This document shows positions 24,554-33,665 of a stretch of DNA of 46,342 nucleotides, in pieces (position 1 is the stretch's first letter; each line of letters opens with the position of its first letter). A program made the translations under genes and the position numbers. This DNA comes from an uncultured Phascolarctobacterium sp. (lineage in GTDB: Bacteria > Bacillota > Negativicutes > Acidaminococcales > Acidaminococcaceae). The notes beneath the pieces were generated by a model that saw only the letters and a list, made by a program, of their open reading frames with translations, did not search any database and was not told where the DNA came from. The stretch spans positions 1 to 46,342 of the forward strand of contig NZ_CAAGLX010000004.1 in assembly GCF_900770955.1 (NCBI RefSeq), read 5' to 3'.

Positions 24554-25832
24554 AAACGGCAGGGTAGTAGACCCCAGCCAAAAATTAGATGCTGTAATGG
24601 ATATCCTCGTTGAGGATGGCAAAATTAAAGCTTTGGGCAAGGATATTGCCGAAGCAGCTGACGAGGTTTTTGATGCAACCGGCCTCGTAGTAACTCCTGG
24701 TCTGATTGACGTACACACTCATATGCGTGAGCCCGGCCTGGAAGCTAAGGAAGATATTATCAGCGGTACCAAGGCTGCTGCTGCCGGCGGTGTAACCACC
24801 GTTGCCTGCATGCCGAATACCAAGCCTGTTATTGATACCTCCATCGTAGTAAGCGGTATTAAAGAACGCGCTCGCGAGGAAAGCTACGCTAACGTTGAAG
24901 TTATCGGCGCAATCAGCAAGGGCGAAAAGGGCGAAGAGCTGGCAGAGATGGGCGACATGGCAGAAAAAGGCGCTATGGGCTTCTCTGATGACGGCCACTA
25001 TGTAAAGAGCTCCCGCCTGATGGTGCTGGCTGCCAAATATGTAACTGCTTTTGACAAACCGCTGCTGTGCCATGCAATTGATCCTGAGCTGGATTTCGAA
25101 GGCTACATGCATGAAGGCGCTGTTTCCGCACGTATCGGCGTACCGGGCGTACCGGCAATCAGCGAGGATATCGCTGTTGCACGTGACTGCATCATCGCTG
25201 AATACACAGGCGCACATGTACACATCTGCCACGTTGCCTCCAAGGGTGCTATCGATATCATCCGCCAGGCTAAAAAACGCGGCGTAAATGTTACCAGTGA
25301 AGTAACCGTACATCATCTGACTCTGACTGATGAGGCTTGCGCAAATTACAATTCCGCAACCCGCGTTAACCCGCCGCTGCGCAGTGCAGACCACGTACAG
25401 GCTATGCGTGAGGCTGTTCTGGACGGCACTGTTGACGCTATCGTTACCGACCACTCCCCGCACGCACCGGAAGAAAAGGATGTTGAATTCCGTTATGCTC
25501 CGAACGGCTTCTGCGGTCTGGAAACCTCTCTGGCAGTAATGCTGACTGACTTATATCACACCCATGTATTTGATTTGAATACTATTATCAGCAAAATGAG
25601 CTGCGAGCCTGCTAAGCTGTTCAAGCTTGCCGGCGGTACTCTGAAAGAAGGCAGCGTTGCTGATATCACTATTATGGACCTGAATAAAAAATGGACTGTT
25701 GACAGCTCCAAATTCTATACCCGCGGCAAATTCACCCCGTACGAAGGTAAGGCTTGCACCGGCAAGGCTGTTGCCACTATGCTGCACGGTAATTTTGTAA
25801 TGAGGAATGGTGTAGTATGCACGAAAAAGTAA
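24537..25832 (+). CDS. pyrC: dihydroorotase
   Basis: The 431-residue amidohydrolase cyclises carbamoyl aspartate to dihydroorotate. Zinc residues H60 and H62 are in DVHTHMREPG, GTKAAAAGGVTTVACMPNT follows, and the late VTDHSPHAPEEKD carries the catalytic Asp. This is the long class I type found in Gram-positives. The start is TTG 24537, with GGAGG 8 bases upstream and no alternative in-frame ATG nearby. Overlaps with both pyrB and carA suggest coupled translation. Confidence 0.95.
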   Translation: MKTLIKNGRVVDPSQKLDAVMDILVEDGKIKALGKDIAEAADEVFDATGLVVTPGLIDVHTHMREPGLEAKEDIISGTKAAAAGGVTTVACMPNTKPVIDTSIVVSGIKERAREESYANVEVIGAISKGEKGEELAEMGDMAEKGAMGFSDDGHYVKSSRLMVLAAKYVTAFDKPLLCHAIDPELDFEGYMHEGAVSARIGVPGVPAISEDIAVARDCIIAEYTGAHVHICHVASKGAIDIIRQAKKRGVNVTSEVTVHHLTLTDEACANYNSATRVNPPLRSADHVQAMREAVLDGTVDAIVTDHSPHAPEEKDVEFRYAPNGFCGLETSLAVMLTDLYHTHVFDLNTIISKMSCEPAKLFKLAGGTLKEGSVADITIMDLNKKWTVDSSKFYTRGKFTPYEGKACTGKAVATMLHGNFVMRNGVVCTKK

Positions 25833-26896
25833 GAAAAGGAAAATTAGTTTTAAAAGACGGCAGCGTTTTTGAAGGCACTCTGTATGGCGGCAAACGCAAT
25901 GCTGTAGGTGAGGTTGTATTCACGACCGGCATGAGCGGTTACCAGGAGACCTTGACCGACCCGTCCTTCTGCGGCCAGATTGTAGTAATGACCTATCCGC
26001 TGGTAGGCAACTATGGCTGCAACCCGCTGTTTAACCAAGGCAAGAAATGCTTCTTCCAGGGCTTCGTTATCGGCGAGCTGTGCGATTGCCCCAGCAACTG
26101 GCGCAATGAGCAGAGCCTGGAGGACTTTCTGATTGAACAGGATATCCCGACCTTAGCAGGTGTAGATACACGTGCTATCACCCGTAAAATCCGTAATCAC
26201 GGCGTACTGCAGGGCGTAATCGTTCCGGCAGAAATGCCTGATGATGAAGTACAGAAGCTGCTGGCTTTACCGGCAGTACACAACCAGGTTGAGCAGGTTA
26301 CTACTCCCGAGGTTTACACTATGGGCGAGGGCAAGCTCCATGTAGCTGTTATGGACTTCGGTATTAAACGCAATATCCTGAAATCCATTGAAGCTTTTGG
26401 CTGCCGCCTGACAGTATTCCCTGCTTCTGCTACCGCAGAAGAGGTACTGGCATGTGATCCGGACGGTATCTTCCTGTCCAACGGCCCCGGCGACCCGAAG
26501 GATTTGCCTGAGGTTATTGAAAACATTAAGAAATTAATCGGCAAGAAACCGATTTTCGGTATCTGCCTCGGTCATCAGCTCATGGCTTTGGCTAACGGTG
26601 CTGATACCTATAAAATGAAATTCGGCCATCGCGGTATCAACCAACCGGTAAAATACCTGACAACCGGCCGCATCTACATCAGCGCCCAAAACCACGGTTA
26701 TGCTGTAGATGAAAAATCTCTGGAAGGCAAGGGCATCAACATCAGCCACATTTCCATGAACGACGGTACTATCGAAGGCCTGGAATACACCAAGCATCCT
26801 ACCTTTACCGTTCAATATCATCCGGAAGCCTGCCCCGGCCCTGGTGATCATGATTATTTGTTTAAACATTTTGTTGATATGATGGAGGGTCGTTAA
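25817..26896 (+). CDS. carA: carbamoyl-phosphate synthase small subunit
   Basis: The 359-residue glutaminase subunit frees ammonia from glutamine for the large subunit. The N-terminal domain (FEGTLYGGKRNAVGEVVFTT) is followed by a class I glutamine amidotransferase domain with its nucleophile in GICLGHQL and the catalytic His-Glu pair in YHPEACPGP. ATG 25817 overlaps pyrC by 16 bases. The stop lies 2 bases before carB, and the two subunits form the complex that feeds PyrB. Confidence 0.95.
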   Translation: MHEKVRKGKLVLKDGSVFEGTLYGGKRNAVGEVVFTTGMSGYQETLTDPSFCGQIVVMTYPLVGNYGCNPLFNQGKKCFFQGFVIGELCDCPSNWRNEQSLEDFLIEQDIPTLAGVDTRAITRKIRNHGVLQGVIVPAEMPDDEVQKLLALPAVHNQVEQVTTPEVYTMGEGKLHVAVMDFGIKRNILKSIEAFGCRLTVFPASATAEEVLACDPDGIFLSNGPGDPKDLPEVIENIKKLIGKKPIFGICLGHQLMALANGADTYKMKFGHRGINQPVKYLTTGRIYISAQNHGYAVDEKSLEGKGINISHISMNDGTIEGLEYTKHPTFTVQYHPEACPGPGDHDYLFKHFVDMMEGR

Positions 26897-26898
26897 TT

Positions 26899-29800
26899 AT
26901 GCCGAAACTTAAAGATGTTAAAAAGGTTCTCGTTATCGGCTCCGGCCCTATTATTATCGGTCAGGCAGCAGAGTTTGACTATGCAGGCACCCAGGCTTGC
27001 CGTGCTCTGAAGGAAGAAGGCCTGGAGGTTGTACTGATTAACAGTAACCCTGCAACCATTATGACTGATGTGCATGTGGCTGACCGTGTATATGTTGAAC
27101 CTATCAGCGTTGAATTCATTGAAAAAATTATCAAACGTGAGCATCCTGATTCCCTGCTGGCAACACTTGGCGGTCAGGTTGGCCTGAACATGGCTATGAA
27201 ACTGGAAGAGCAAGGCATTCTGAGCAAATACAACGTTCGTCTGCTGGGCACTCAGATCAGCGCTATCAAACGTGGTGAAGACCGCGAAATGTTCAAGGAA
27301 ACTATGGAGAAAATCCATCAGCCGATTCCTGAAAGCACTATCGTAGAAACCATTGAAGCTGCTTGTGACTTCGGCAAGGAAATCGGTTATCCGCTGATTG
27401 TCCGTCCTGCGTATACCCTCGGCGGTACCGGCGGCGGCATTGCTGAAAACGAGGAAGAGCTGATTGACATCGTGCAAAAGGGCCTGGGCTACAGCCCTAT
27501 CGGTCAATGCCTGATTGAACGCAGCATCGCCGGCTGGAAGGAAATCGAATACGAAGTAATCCGCGACGCTGCTGATAACTGCATCACTGTCTGCTCTATG
27601 GAAAACCTGGATCCTGTTGGCGTACACACCGGTGACTCCATCGTCGTGGCTCCAGCACAGACTCTGAGCGATAAAGAAGTACAGCTGCTGCGTCAGGCTT
27701 CTATCGATATCGTACGTGAGCTGGGCGTAGTTGGCGGCTGTAACGTACAGCTGGCTCTCGACCCGTACTCCGAAAACTACTATGTAATCGAAGTTAACCC
27801 GCGTGTAAGCCGTTCTTCCGCACTGGCTTCCAAAGCTACCGGTTATCCGATTGCTAAGGTTACCAGCAAAATTGCTGTCGGCTACAACCTGGACGAAATC
27901 GAAAACGCTGTTACCCAAAAGACTAAGGCTTGCTTCGAGCCTACCATTGACTATATCGTACTGAAATTCCCGCGTTGGCCGTTCGATAAATTCGTAACCG
28001 CTGACCGCACCCTGGGCACTCAGATGAAGGCTACCGGTGAGGTTATGGCAATTGAGCGCAGTTTTGAAGCTTCTATGCTGAAAGCAGTTCGCTGCCTGGA
28101 AATCGGCCTCAATCATCTGGAAATGCCTGAGCTGAAGGCTTTGAGCGATGAAGAAATTCATGACCGCATCAAACGCATTGATGACGAGCGCTGCTTCGTT
28201 GTTGCTGAGGCTATCCGCCGCGGTATTACTCTGGAAGAGATTCACGATATCACCAAGATTGACCTGTGGTTCCTTTCCAAAATCCAAAACATCATTAAAA
28301 TGGAAAAAGCTCTGGAAACTCGCGAGCTGACTCCGAGCCTGCTGCGTAAGGCTAAGAGAATGGGCTTTGCCGATGCTGTTATCGGTAAACGCGTAGGCAA
28401 GACTGAATTTGAAATCCGCGATATGCGTAAGGCTAACGGCATTCTGCCGACCTACAAAATGGTTGATACCTGCGCTGCGGAATTTGAAGCTGCAACCCCG
28501 TACTACTACTCCTGCTACGAAACCGAGGACGAGGTTGAAATAAGCGACAGAAAGAGAGTAGTTGTACTCGGCTCCGGTCCTATCCGTATTGGTCAGGGCG
28601 TAGAATTCGACTACTGCTCCGTACACTGCGTATGGGCGTTGAAGGAAATGGGCTATGAAACCATTATCATCAACAACAACCCGGAAACCGTTTCCACTGA
28701 CTTCGATATTTCCGATAAACTTTACTTTGAGCCGCTGACTGTTGAGGATGTTCTCAACGTTATCGACAAAGAAAAACCGGAAGGCGTTATTGTTCAATTC
28801 GGTGGTCAGACCGCTATCAACCTGGCTGGTCCGCTCTCCCGCGCAGGCGTGAAGATTCTGGGCTCCTCCGTTGACAGCATCGACCGCGCTGAGGACCGTG
28901 AACGTTTCGATGAGCTGCTGACAAGCTGCGATATCCCGCGTCCGCAGGGCCATACCGTATTTGATACCGAGGGTGCACTGGTTGCTGCTCACAAGGTTGG
29001 CTATCCGACTATGGTTCGTCCTTCCTACGTACTGGGCGGCCGTGCTATGGAAATCGTTTATAACGATGACGAGCTGCGCAACTACATGACCTATGCCGTT
29101 AAGGCTTCTCATGAGCATCCGGTACTGGTTGACCATTACCTGCAGGGTACTGAGGTAGAGGTTGACGCTATCTGCGACGGCAAGGAAGTATTAATCCCCG
29201 GCATCATGGAACACGTTGAACGTGCAGGCGTACACAGCGGTGACTCCATCGCCGTATATCCGCCGCGCAGCCTGAGCGAGAGTGTTATCCGCACCATTAT
29301 CGAATACACCAATAAAATGGCTCTGGGTCTGGAAGTTAAGGGCATGATTAACATTCAGTACATTGTTCGTGACGAGCATGTATATGTAATCGAGGTTAAC
29401 CCGCGTTCCTCCAGAACCGTACCGTTCCTGAGCAAGATTACCGGCATCTCCATGGTAGACGTTGCTACCAGATGCGCAATGGGCATGAGCCTCAAAGAGC
29501 AGGGCCTGCAGGCAGGTTTACGCTTCTTCCCGGACTATTATGCTGTCAAAGCTCCTGTATTCAGCTTCAATAAGATGAGCAACGTAGATATCACCCTTGG
29601 ACCTGAAATGAAATCCACCGGTGAGGTTATGGCCTGCGACTACCAGTACAGCCGTGCGCTGTATAAGGCCTGCATCGCTTCCGGTATCAATGTACCGCAC
29701 GAGGGTGCAATTCTGATTACCGTTGCTGATATGGATAAGCCTGAGGCAGTTGCTATTGCTCGCGGCTTTGAAGAGCTGGGCTACACTGTTATTGCAACCG

Positions 29801-30108
29801 ACGGTACTGCAGAATACTTGCAGCAGTACGGTGTAACCGTTGAGGTTGCTACCAAGGTAAGCGAAGGTCATCCGAACCTGATTGATGATATCAAGAGCGG
29901 CCGCATCGGTATGGTTATCAACACCACCAACCATGGTCGTGACGCTGAGCGTGACGGCTTCAAAATCCGCCGTTCTACCGTAGAGCATGCAATTGCCTGC
30001 CTGACCTCTATGGATACTGCACGTGAGCTGCTGAACGTTATGAGCGCAATGCGTCGTCGCAGCGTTGTACGCGTTACCGCTCTGCAGGACCTGACCTGGG
30101 AGGATTGA
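26899..30108 (+). CDS. carB: carbamoyl-phosphate synthase large subunit
   Basis: At 1069 residues it has the usual length and internal duplication. Each half starts with a similar nucleotide-binding segment (VLVIGSGPIIIGQAAEFDY near residue 10 and VVLGSGPIRIGQGVEFDY near residue 554) and has its own ATP-grasp domain, with QLALDPYSENYYVIEVNPRVSRSSALA in the first half. The N-half makes carboxyphosphate, the C-half phosphorylates carbamate, and the last 130 residues are the allosteric domain. GGAGGG lies before ATG 26899. Confidence 0.96.
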   Translation: MPKLKDVKKVLVIGSGPIIIGQAAEFDYAGTQACRALKEEGLEVVLINSNPATIMTDVHVADRVYVEPISVEFIEKIIKREHPDSLLATLGGQVGLNMAMKLEEQGILSKYNVRLLGTQISAIKRGEDREMFKETMEKIHQPIPESTIVETIEAACDFGKEIGYPLIVRPAYTLGGTGGGIAENEEELIDIVQKGLGYSPIGQCLIERSIAGWKEIEYEVIRDAADNCITVCSMENLDPVGVHTGDSIVVAPAQTLSDKEVQLLRQASIDIVRELGVVGGCNVQLALDPYSENYYVIEVNPRVSRSSALASKATGYPIAKVTSKIAVGYNLDEIENAVTQKTKACFEPTIDYIVLKFPRWPFDKFVTADRTLGTQMKATGEVMAIERSFEASMLKAVRCLEIGLNHLEMPELKALSDEEIHDRIKRIDDERCFVVAEAIRRGITLEEIHDITKIDLWFLSKIQNIIKMEKALETRELTPSLLRKAKRMGFADAVIGKRVGKTEFEIRDMRKANGILPTYKMVDTCAAEFEAATPYYYSCYETEDEVEISDRKRVVVLGSGPIRIGQGVEFDYCSVHCVWALKEMGYETIIINNNPETVSTDFDISDKLYFEPLTVEDVLNVIDKEKPEGVIVQFGGQTAINLAGPLSRAGVKILGSSVDSIDRAEDRERFDELLTSCDIPRPQGHTVFDTEGALVAAHKVGYPTMVRPSYVLGGRAMEIVYNDDELRNYMTYAVKASHEHPVLVDHYLQGTEVEVDAICDGKEVLIPGIMEHVERAGVHSGDSIAVYPPRSLSESVIRTIIEYTNKMALGLEVKGMINIQYIVRDEHVYVIEVNPRSSRTVPFLSKITGISMVDVATRCAMGMSLKEQGLQAGLRFFPDYYAVKAPVFSFNKMSNVDITLGPEMKSTGEVMACDYQYSRALYKACIASGINVPHEGAILITVADMDKPEAVAIARGFEELGYTVIATDGTAEYLQQYGVTVEVATKVSEGHPNLIDDIKSGRIGMVINTTNHGRDAERDGFKIRRSTVEHAIACLTSMDTARELLNVMSAMRRRSVVRVTALQDLTWED

Positions 30109-30110
30109 TT

Positions 30111-30878
30111 ATGTCTAAAACTATTGCGAGTGCCAAGGTAATTGGTCAACGAGTTTTAAATAGTACGACAAAATTAATAAATGTTTATGCACCGGAAATC
30201 GCTGCCGAAGCTGTCCCCGGACAGTTCGTCAACGTGAAGGTGTGCAAGAATACTGCTCCGCTGCTGCGCCGTCCCTTAGGCGTAGCGGGAGTTAACAAGG
30301 CTGAGGGCAGCATCACCATGATTTACCGTATCATCGGTGAAGCTACTCATATTCTGGCTGACGTTTGCAGCGGCGACGAGCTGAGCATCGTCGGTCCGCT
30401 GGGACACGGCTTTGATATGAGCGCCAAAAAACCGCTGCTGGTTGGCGGCGGCTTGGGCCTGGCTCCGCTGCTGTTTTTGGCAGAGGGCTTCGGTGAGGGC
30501 AATACCGATATCCTGATGGGCGGCCGCAGTGCCGAGGAATTGTTCTGGACCAAGCTTTATGAAAGCCTCAGCAAAAATATTTACCTGACCACCGATGACG
30601 GCAGTGTCGGCACTAAGGGTACTGTAATGGCCCTGCTGCCGCAGCTGTTGAAAGAGGGTGGCTATGACTGCGTATACGTTTGCGGTCCTGTACCGATGAT
30701 GCGCGCAGTTGCCAATGCCTGCTTAGAAGCCGGCGTAAAATGTCAGGTATCTCTGGAAAAATACATGGCCTGCGGTCTGGGTGCGTGCCTGTCCTGTGCA
30801 TGCGAAGGCATCGGCAAGCGCATCAAGGTCTGCAAGGATGGCCCGGTGTTCTGGGCAGAGGAGGTAGGAGAATGGTAA
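30111..30878 (+). CDS. pyrK: dihydroorotate dehydrogenase B, electron-transfer subunit
   Basis: The 255-residue flavoprotein passes electrons from PyrD to NAD+. It has an FAD-binding barrel (RRPLGVAGVNKAEGSITMIY), an NAD-binding part beginning KKPLLVGGGLGLAPLLFL, and the C-terminal 2Fe-2S cluster motif MACGLGACLSCAC with a further Cys in IKVCKDGPVF. ATG 30111 is preferred over TTG 30105, since GGGAGG at 30098-30103 sits too close to the latter. It overlaps pyrD by 7 bases. Confidence 0.94.
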   Translation: MSKTIASAKVIGQRVLNSTTKLINVYAPEIAAEAVPGQFVNVKVCKNTAPLLRRPLGVAGVNKAEGSITMIYRIIGEATHILADVCSGDELSIVGPLGHGFDMSAKKPLLVGGGLGLAPLLFLAEGFGEGNTDILMGGRSAEELFWTKLYESLSKNIYLTTDDGSVGTKGTVMALLPQLLKEGGYDCVYVCGPVPMMRAVANACLEAGVKCQVSLEKYMACGLGACLSCACEGIGKRIKVCKDGPVFWAEEVGEW

Positions 30879-31831
30879 ACGCATTGTATGATGGCCGTCT
30901 GGCAGTTGATATTGCCGGCGTGAAGATGGCTACTCCTGTTACTACCGGCTCCGGTACCTTCGGCTTTGGCCTGGAATTTACCGATTTCCTCGACCTGGAA
31001 AAGGTTGGCGCTGTTACCGTAAAGGGTACATCCTTAGAGCCTGCAGCAGGCAATAAGGGGCAGCGTGCGGTAGAAACCCCGTCCGGTATGCTTAACTGCA
31101 TTGGTTTGGAAAACCCCGGCAGCGAGTACTTTTTGGAGCACACTCTGCCTGAGCTGAAAAAGTATAATGTTCCTGTTATTGTCAACATCTACGGTCATTC
31201 CCCTGAGGAATACGGCGCTGTTGCCAAAAAGCTGGATGTAGACGGTGTTGATGCAGTAGAAATCAACATCTCCTGCCCGAACGTCAAAGAGGGCGGCATT
31301 GTTTTCGGTACTGTACCGGAGGCAGCTGCCGAGGTTGTGCGTGCGGTTAAGGCCAATACAAGCAAAATGGTTATTGCCAAGCTGTCTCCTAACGTAACGG
31401 ACATTGTGGTAATGGCCAAGGCTGTAGAGGCAGCAGGTGCAGATGCTATTTCCATGATCAATACGCTGCTCGGTACCAAGATTGACATCGAGCGTCAGCG
31501 TCCTGTGCTTGGCAACGTAACCGGCGGCCTCAGCGGTCCTGCTGTGCGTCCGGTAGCAGTGCGCCTGGTTTATCAGGTAGCGCAGGCTGTGCATATTCCC
31601 ATCATCGGCATGGGCGGCATCATGTGTGCTGAGGATGCAATTGAGTTCATGCTGGCAGGCGCAAGTGCGGTAGCAGTTGGCACCGCAAACTTTGTACAGC
31701 CTGATATCGCTGAAACTATTGCTCATGGTATGTTGGCATATCTGGACAGACATAATGCGCAGAACATTTCTGAAATTGTCGGTCTGGCATTACCGAATGG
31801 TAAGGCAAGCATGCCGTTATATAGTAAGTAA
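30872..31831 (+). CDS. pyrD: dihydroorotate dehydrogenase B, catalytic subunit
   Basis: This 319-residue FMN-containing TIM barrel oxidises dihydroorotate to orotate and works with PyrK as the class 1B enzyme. Motifs are TVKGTSLEPAAGNKGQR, a NISCPNVKEGG loop with the active-site Cys region, INTLLGTKIDIE and MGGIMCAEDAIEFMLAGAS. ATG 30872 (GAGGTAGGAG upstream) is chosen. Longer readings into pyrK are in frame but unlikely. The next 216 bp, before pyrF, hold a repeat element rather than a gene. Confidence 0.95.
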   Translation: MVNALYDGRLAVDIAGVKMATPVTTGSGTFGFGLEFTDFLDLEKVGAVTVKGTSLEPAAGNKGQRAVETPSGMLNCIGLENPGSEYFLEHTLPELKKYNVPVIVNIYGHSPEEYGAVAKKLDVDGVDAVEINISCPNVKEGGIVFGTVPEAAAEVVRAVKANTSKMVIAKLSPNVTDIVVMAKAVEAAGADAISMINTLLGTKIDIERQRPVLGNVTGGLSGPAVRPVAVRLVYQVAQAVHIPIIGMGGIMCAEDAIEFMLAGASAVAVGTANFVQPDIAETIAHGMLAYLDRHNAQNISEIVGLALPNGKASMPLYSK

Positions 31832-31835
31832 AATA

Positions 31836-32036
31836 CCCCTCAGTCATCTCGCTACGCTCGCTGACAGCTCCCCTTACAGGTGAGCCTGGTTCGACGTAAA
31901 ATAGTATTGCGAAGAAGTTTCCCCTGTTCATCGTAAACGATATAAGCACGACCATCAGTTTCTCGCTGCGCAAGCTTGCGACAAGCTGTATCTTTGCTTA
32001 ATGGGGAGTGCCGAACGTAGTGAGGCGAGAGGGTAA
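31836..32036. repeat. MITE-like palindromic intergenic element
   Basis: About 40-base imperfect inverted ends face each other. The left end reads ACCCCTCAGTCATCTCGCTA, continues through a CTGACAG block and ends CTCCCCTTA near 31876. The right end, read on the minus strand, begins TACCCTCTCGCCTCACTACG (from about 32033) and ends CTCCCCATTAA near 31998. The middle has no ORF of note. Similar CCCTCAGTC...AGCTCCCC repeats are familiar from gut Firmicutes. It splits the pyrD-pyrF junction of an otherwise tight operon. Confidence 0.68.
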
Positions 32037-32047
32037 GGAGAATAATT

Positions 32048-32764
32048 ATGCAACATGATAATAGATTAATAGTCGCACTCGACTTTCCTACCTTGGAGCA
32101 GGCTAAGGCTTGCGTTGTCGAACTGGGCGACGCAGTAAGCTACTACAAGGTCGGCATGGAGCTTTATTATGCAGTAGGCAGCGAAATCATCCGCTTCTTA
32201 AAGGAACAGGGCAAGCATGTTTTCCTGGACCTTAAGCTGCAGGATATTCCTAACACTGTTGCTCATGCACTTACCGTACTCAGTGATTTGGGTGCAGACA
32301 TGATGAACGTTCATGCTGTAGGCGGCAAAAAGATGATGGCAGAGGCTGTTAAGGCTGTGCATGAAGCTGCTGAGGCAGCAGGCCGTCCGGCACCGAAGCT
32401 GATTGCTGTAACTATTCTTACCAGCATGGATGATGAACAGTTTGCTGATTTAAATTATAAAAATACTATTGCCGAGCAGGTTATCAGCCTGGCTAAGCTG
32501 GCGAAGGAAGCAGGTATGGACGGCGTTGTAGCTTCTCCTAAGGAGGCTGCGGCAATCCGTGAGGCTTGTGGTCCCGAATTCCTGATTGTTACCCCGGGCG
32601 TACGTCCTGCGGGCAGCTCTCTGGATGACCAGAAGCGCGTTGCAACACCGGCAGGCGCTCTGCAAAACGGCAGCAGCCACATTGTAGTCGGCAGACCTAT
32701 TACTAAGGCTGAGGCAAGACAGGCAGCAGCATTGGCAATTGTAGAAGAGATTAAAGGAGTGTAA
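32048..32764 (+). CDS. pyrF: orotidine 5'-phosphate decarboxylase
   Basis: The 238-residue enzyme removes CO2 from OMP to make UMP, the last step of the pathway. The catalytic Lys-Asp array sits in FLDLKLQDIPNTVA (58-71). LIVALDFPTLEQA marks the start of the barrel, and VTPGVRPAGSSLDDQKRVATP plus IVVGRPITKA mark the phosphate loops. AAGGAGAATAATT precedes the ATG. It is separated from pyrD by the inserted repeat, yet followed closely by pyrE (4 bp). Confidence 0.95.
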   Translation: MQHDNRLIVALDFPTLEQAKACVVELGDAVSYYKVGMELYYAVGSEIIRFLKEQGKHVFLDLKLQDIPNTVAHALTVLSDLGADMMNVHAVGGKKMMAEAVKAVHEAAEAAGRPAPKLIAVTILTSMDDEQFADLNYKNTIAEQVISLAKLAKEAGMDGVVASPKEAAAIREACGPEFLIVTPGVRPAGSSLDDQKRVATPAGALQNGSSHIVVGRPITKAEARQAAALAIVEEIKGV

Positions 32765-32768
32765 GCAA

Positions 32769-33350
32769 ATGGCAGTTTTAGAAGAAAAAGATGTTATGAA
32801 AATGCTCGAGGAAACTGAAGCAGTTCTCCATGGTCACTTTTTGCTGACCAGCGGTCTGCACAGCCCTATGTATGTTGAAAAATTCAATGTACTGCAGCAT
32901 CCTAAATATACCGAGCGTCTGTGCCAGGAAATCGCACGTCGTTATGAAAACGATAATGTTGAACTGGTAGTTGGCCCGATGACCGGCGGCATCTTGCTGG
33001 CTCATGAGGTTGGCAAGGCTCTGGGCACCCGCGCTATCTTCACCGAGCGTGAAAACGGCAAAATGACTTTGCGTCGCGGCTTCCAGATTCCTGCAGGCAC
33101 CCGCGTACTGGTTGTTGAAGATATCGTAACCACTGGCGGCAGCGTTAAAGAGGTTATGGAAGTAGTTAAAGAGCACGGCGGCGAGCTCGTAGGCGTTGGC
33201 CTGTTGGTTGACCGCAGCGGCGGTAAGGTAGACTTTGGCGTTCGCACCGAAGCCCTGCTGCACCTTAACGTAGAAACCTTTGATCCGGCAACCTGCCCGC
33301 TTTGCGCTAAAGGCGTACCGTTCACCAAACGTGGCAGAACCGGCAAGTAA
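32769..33350 (+). CDS. pyrE: orotate phosphoribosyltransferase
   Basis: This 193-residue protein couples orotate with PRPP to give OMP. The PRPP loop VLVVEDIVTTGGSVKEV (about 112-128) is canonical, preceded by VVGPMTGGILLAHEVG and ERENGKMTLRRGF. A C-terminal extension with CPLCAKGVPFTKRG is usual for this long subgroup. AAAGGAGTG lies before ATG 32769. Last gene of the pyr operon; the likely terminator is at 33463-33522. Confidence 0.95.
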   Translation: MAVLEEKDVMKMLEETEAVLHGHFLLTSGLHSPMYVEKFNVLQHPKYTERLCQEIARRYENDNVELVVGPMTGGILLAHEVGKALGTRAIFTERENGKMTLRRGFQIPAGTRVLVVEDIVTTGGSVKEVMEVVKEHGGELVGVGLLVDRSGGKVDFGVRTEALLHLNVETFDPATCPLCAKGVPFTKRGRTGK

Positions 33351-33353
33351 GAC

Positions 33354-33389
33354 CCGATTTGTCACGAGCTTTGCGAAGTGAGAAATCGA
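33354..33389. repeat. hairpin after pyrE
   Basis: CGATTT (33355-33360) pairs with AAATCG (33384-33389), and TCAC pairs with GTGA inside it. It has no T-run, so it looks like part of a dispersed hairpin repeat (a TCGCTTGCGA motif follows) rather than a terminator. Confidence 0.5.
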
Positions 33390-33462
33390 AAAGGCCGCGC
33401 TGTCCTCGCTTGCGACCGAACAGGGAGCAAGAAAGAGGGCAAATAAAAAGATAAATTAAGGG

Positions 33463-33522
33463 ACTGTTGTGTACCCATCTGTCAGCTTTAGCGAGGCAGA
33501 GAGGGTACGCAACAGTTTTTTT
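33463..33522 (+). terminator. terminator of the pyr operon
   Basis: ACTGTTGTGTACCC (33463-33476) pairs with GGGTACGCAACAGT (33503-33516), with one mismatch, extended by ATCT/AGAG-like pairs and followed by seven Ts. Confidence 0.9.
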
Positions 33523-33524
33523 AT

Positions 33525-33578
33525 TTAACACGCACTTAACCTTTCCATAATACTTCCTTAACAATGATATATTATACT
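33525..33578 (+). promoter_or_regulatory. Pho box and promoter of pstS
   Basis: TTAAC at 33525-33529, TTAAC at 33536-33540, ATAAT at 33547-33551 and TTAAC at 33558-33562 are spaced exactly 11 bp. This is the direct-repeat arrangement bound by PhoP/PhoB dimers. TATACT at 33573-33578 is a fitting -10, with the last repeat taking the place of the -35. Activation under phosphate limitation is inferred. Confidence 0.78.
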
Positions 33579-33665
33579 AGCATCATAAACCACGAACACT
33601 ACTGATAAGGCGCAGAACTTATCGGAAATAAATTTTTAGACGATGGTTGAAGGAGGAAATATATT

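Noticed and set aside
26893..29136. Very long open frame (747 codons) on the minus strand across carB
   Set aside because: It is a codon-bias shadow of carB, whose two ATP-grasp halves are unmistakable; there is no ribosome binding site or family match.
33351..33665. Possible small gene between pyrE and pstS
   Set aside because: Only hairpins, the pyr terminator, the Pho box and the pstS leader are seen; no credible start with a ribosome binding site.
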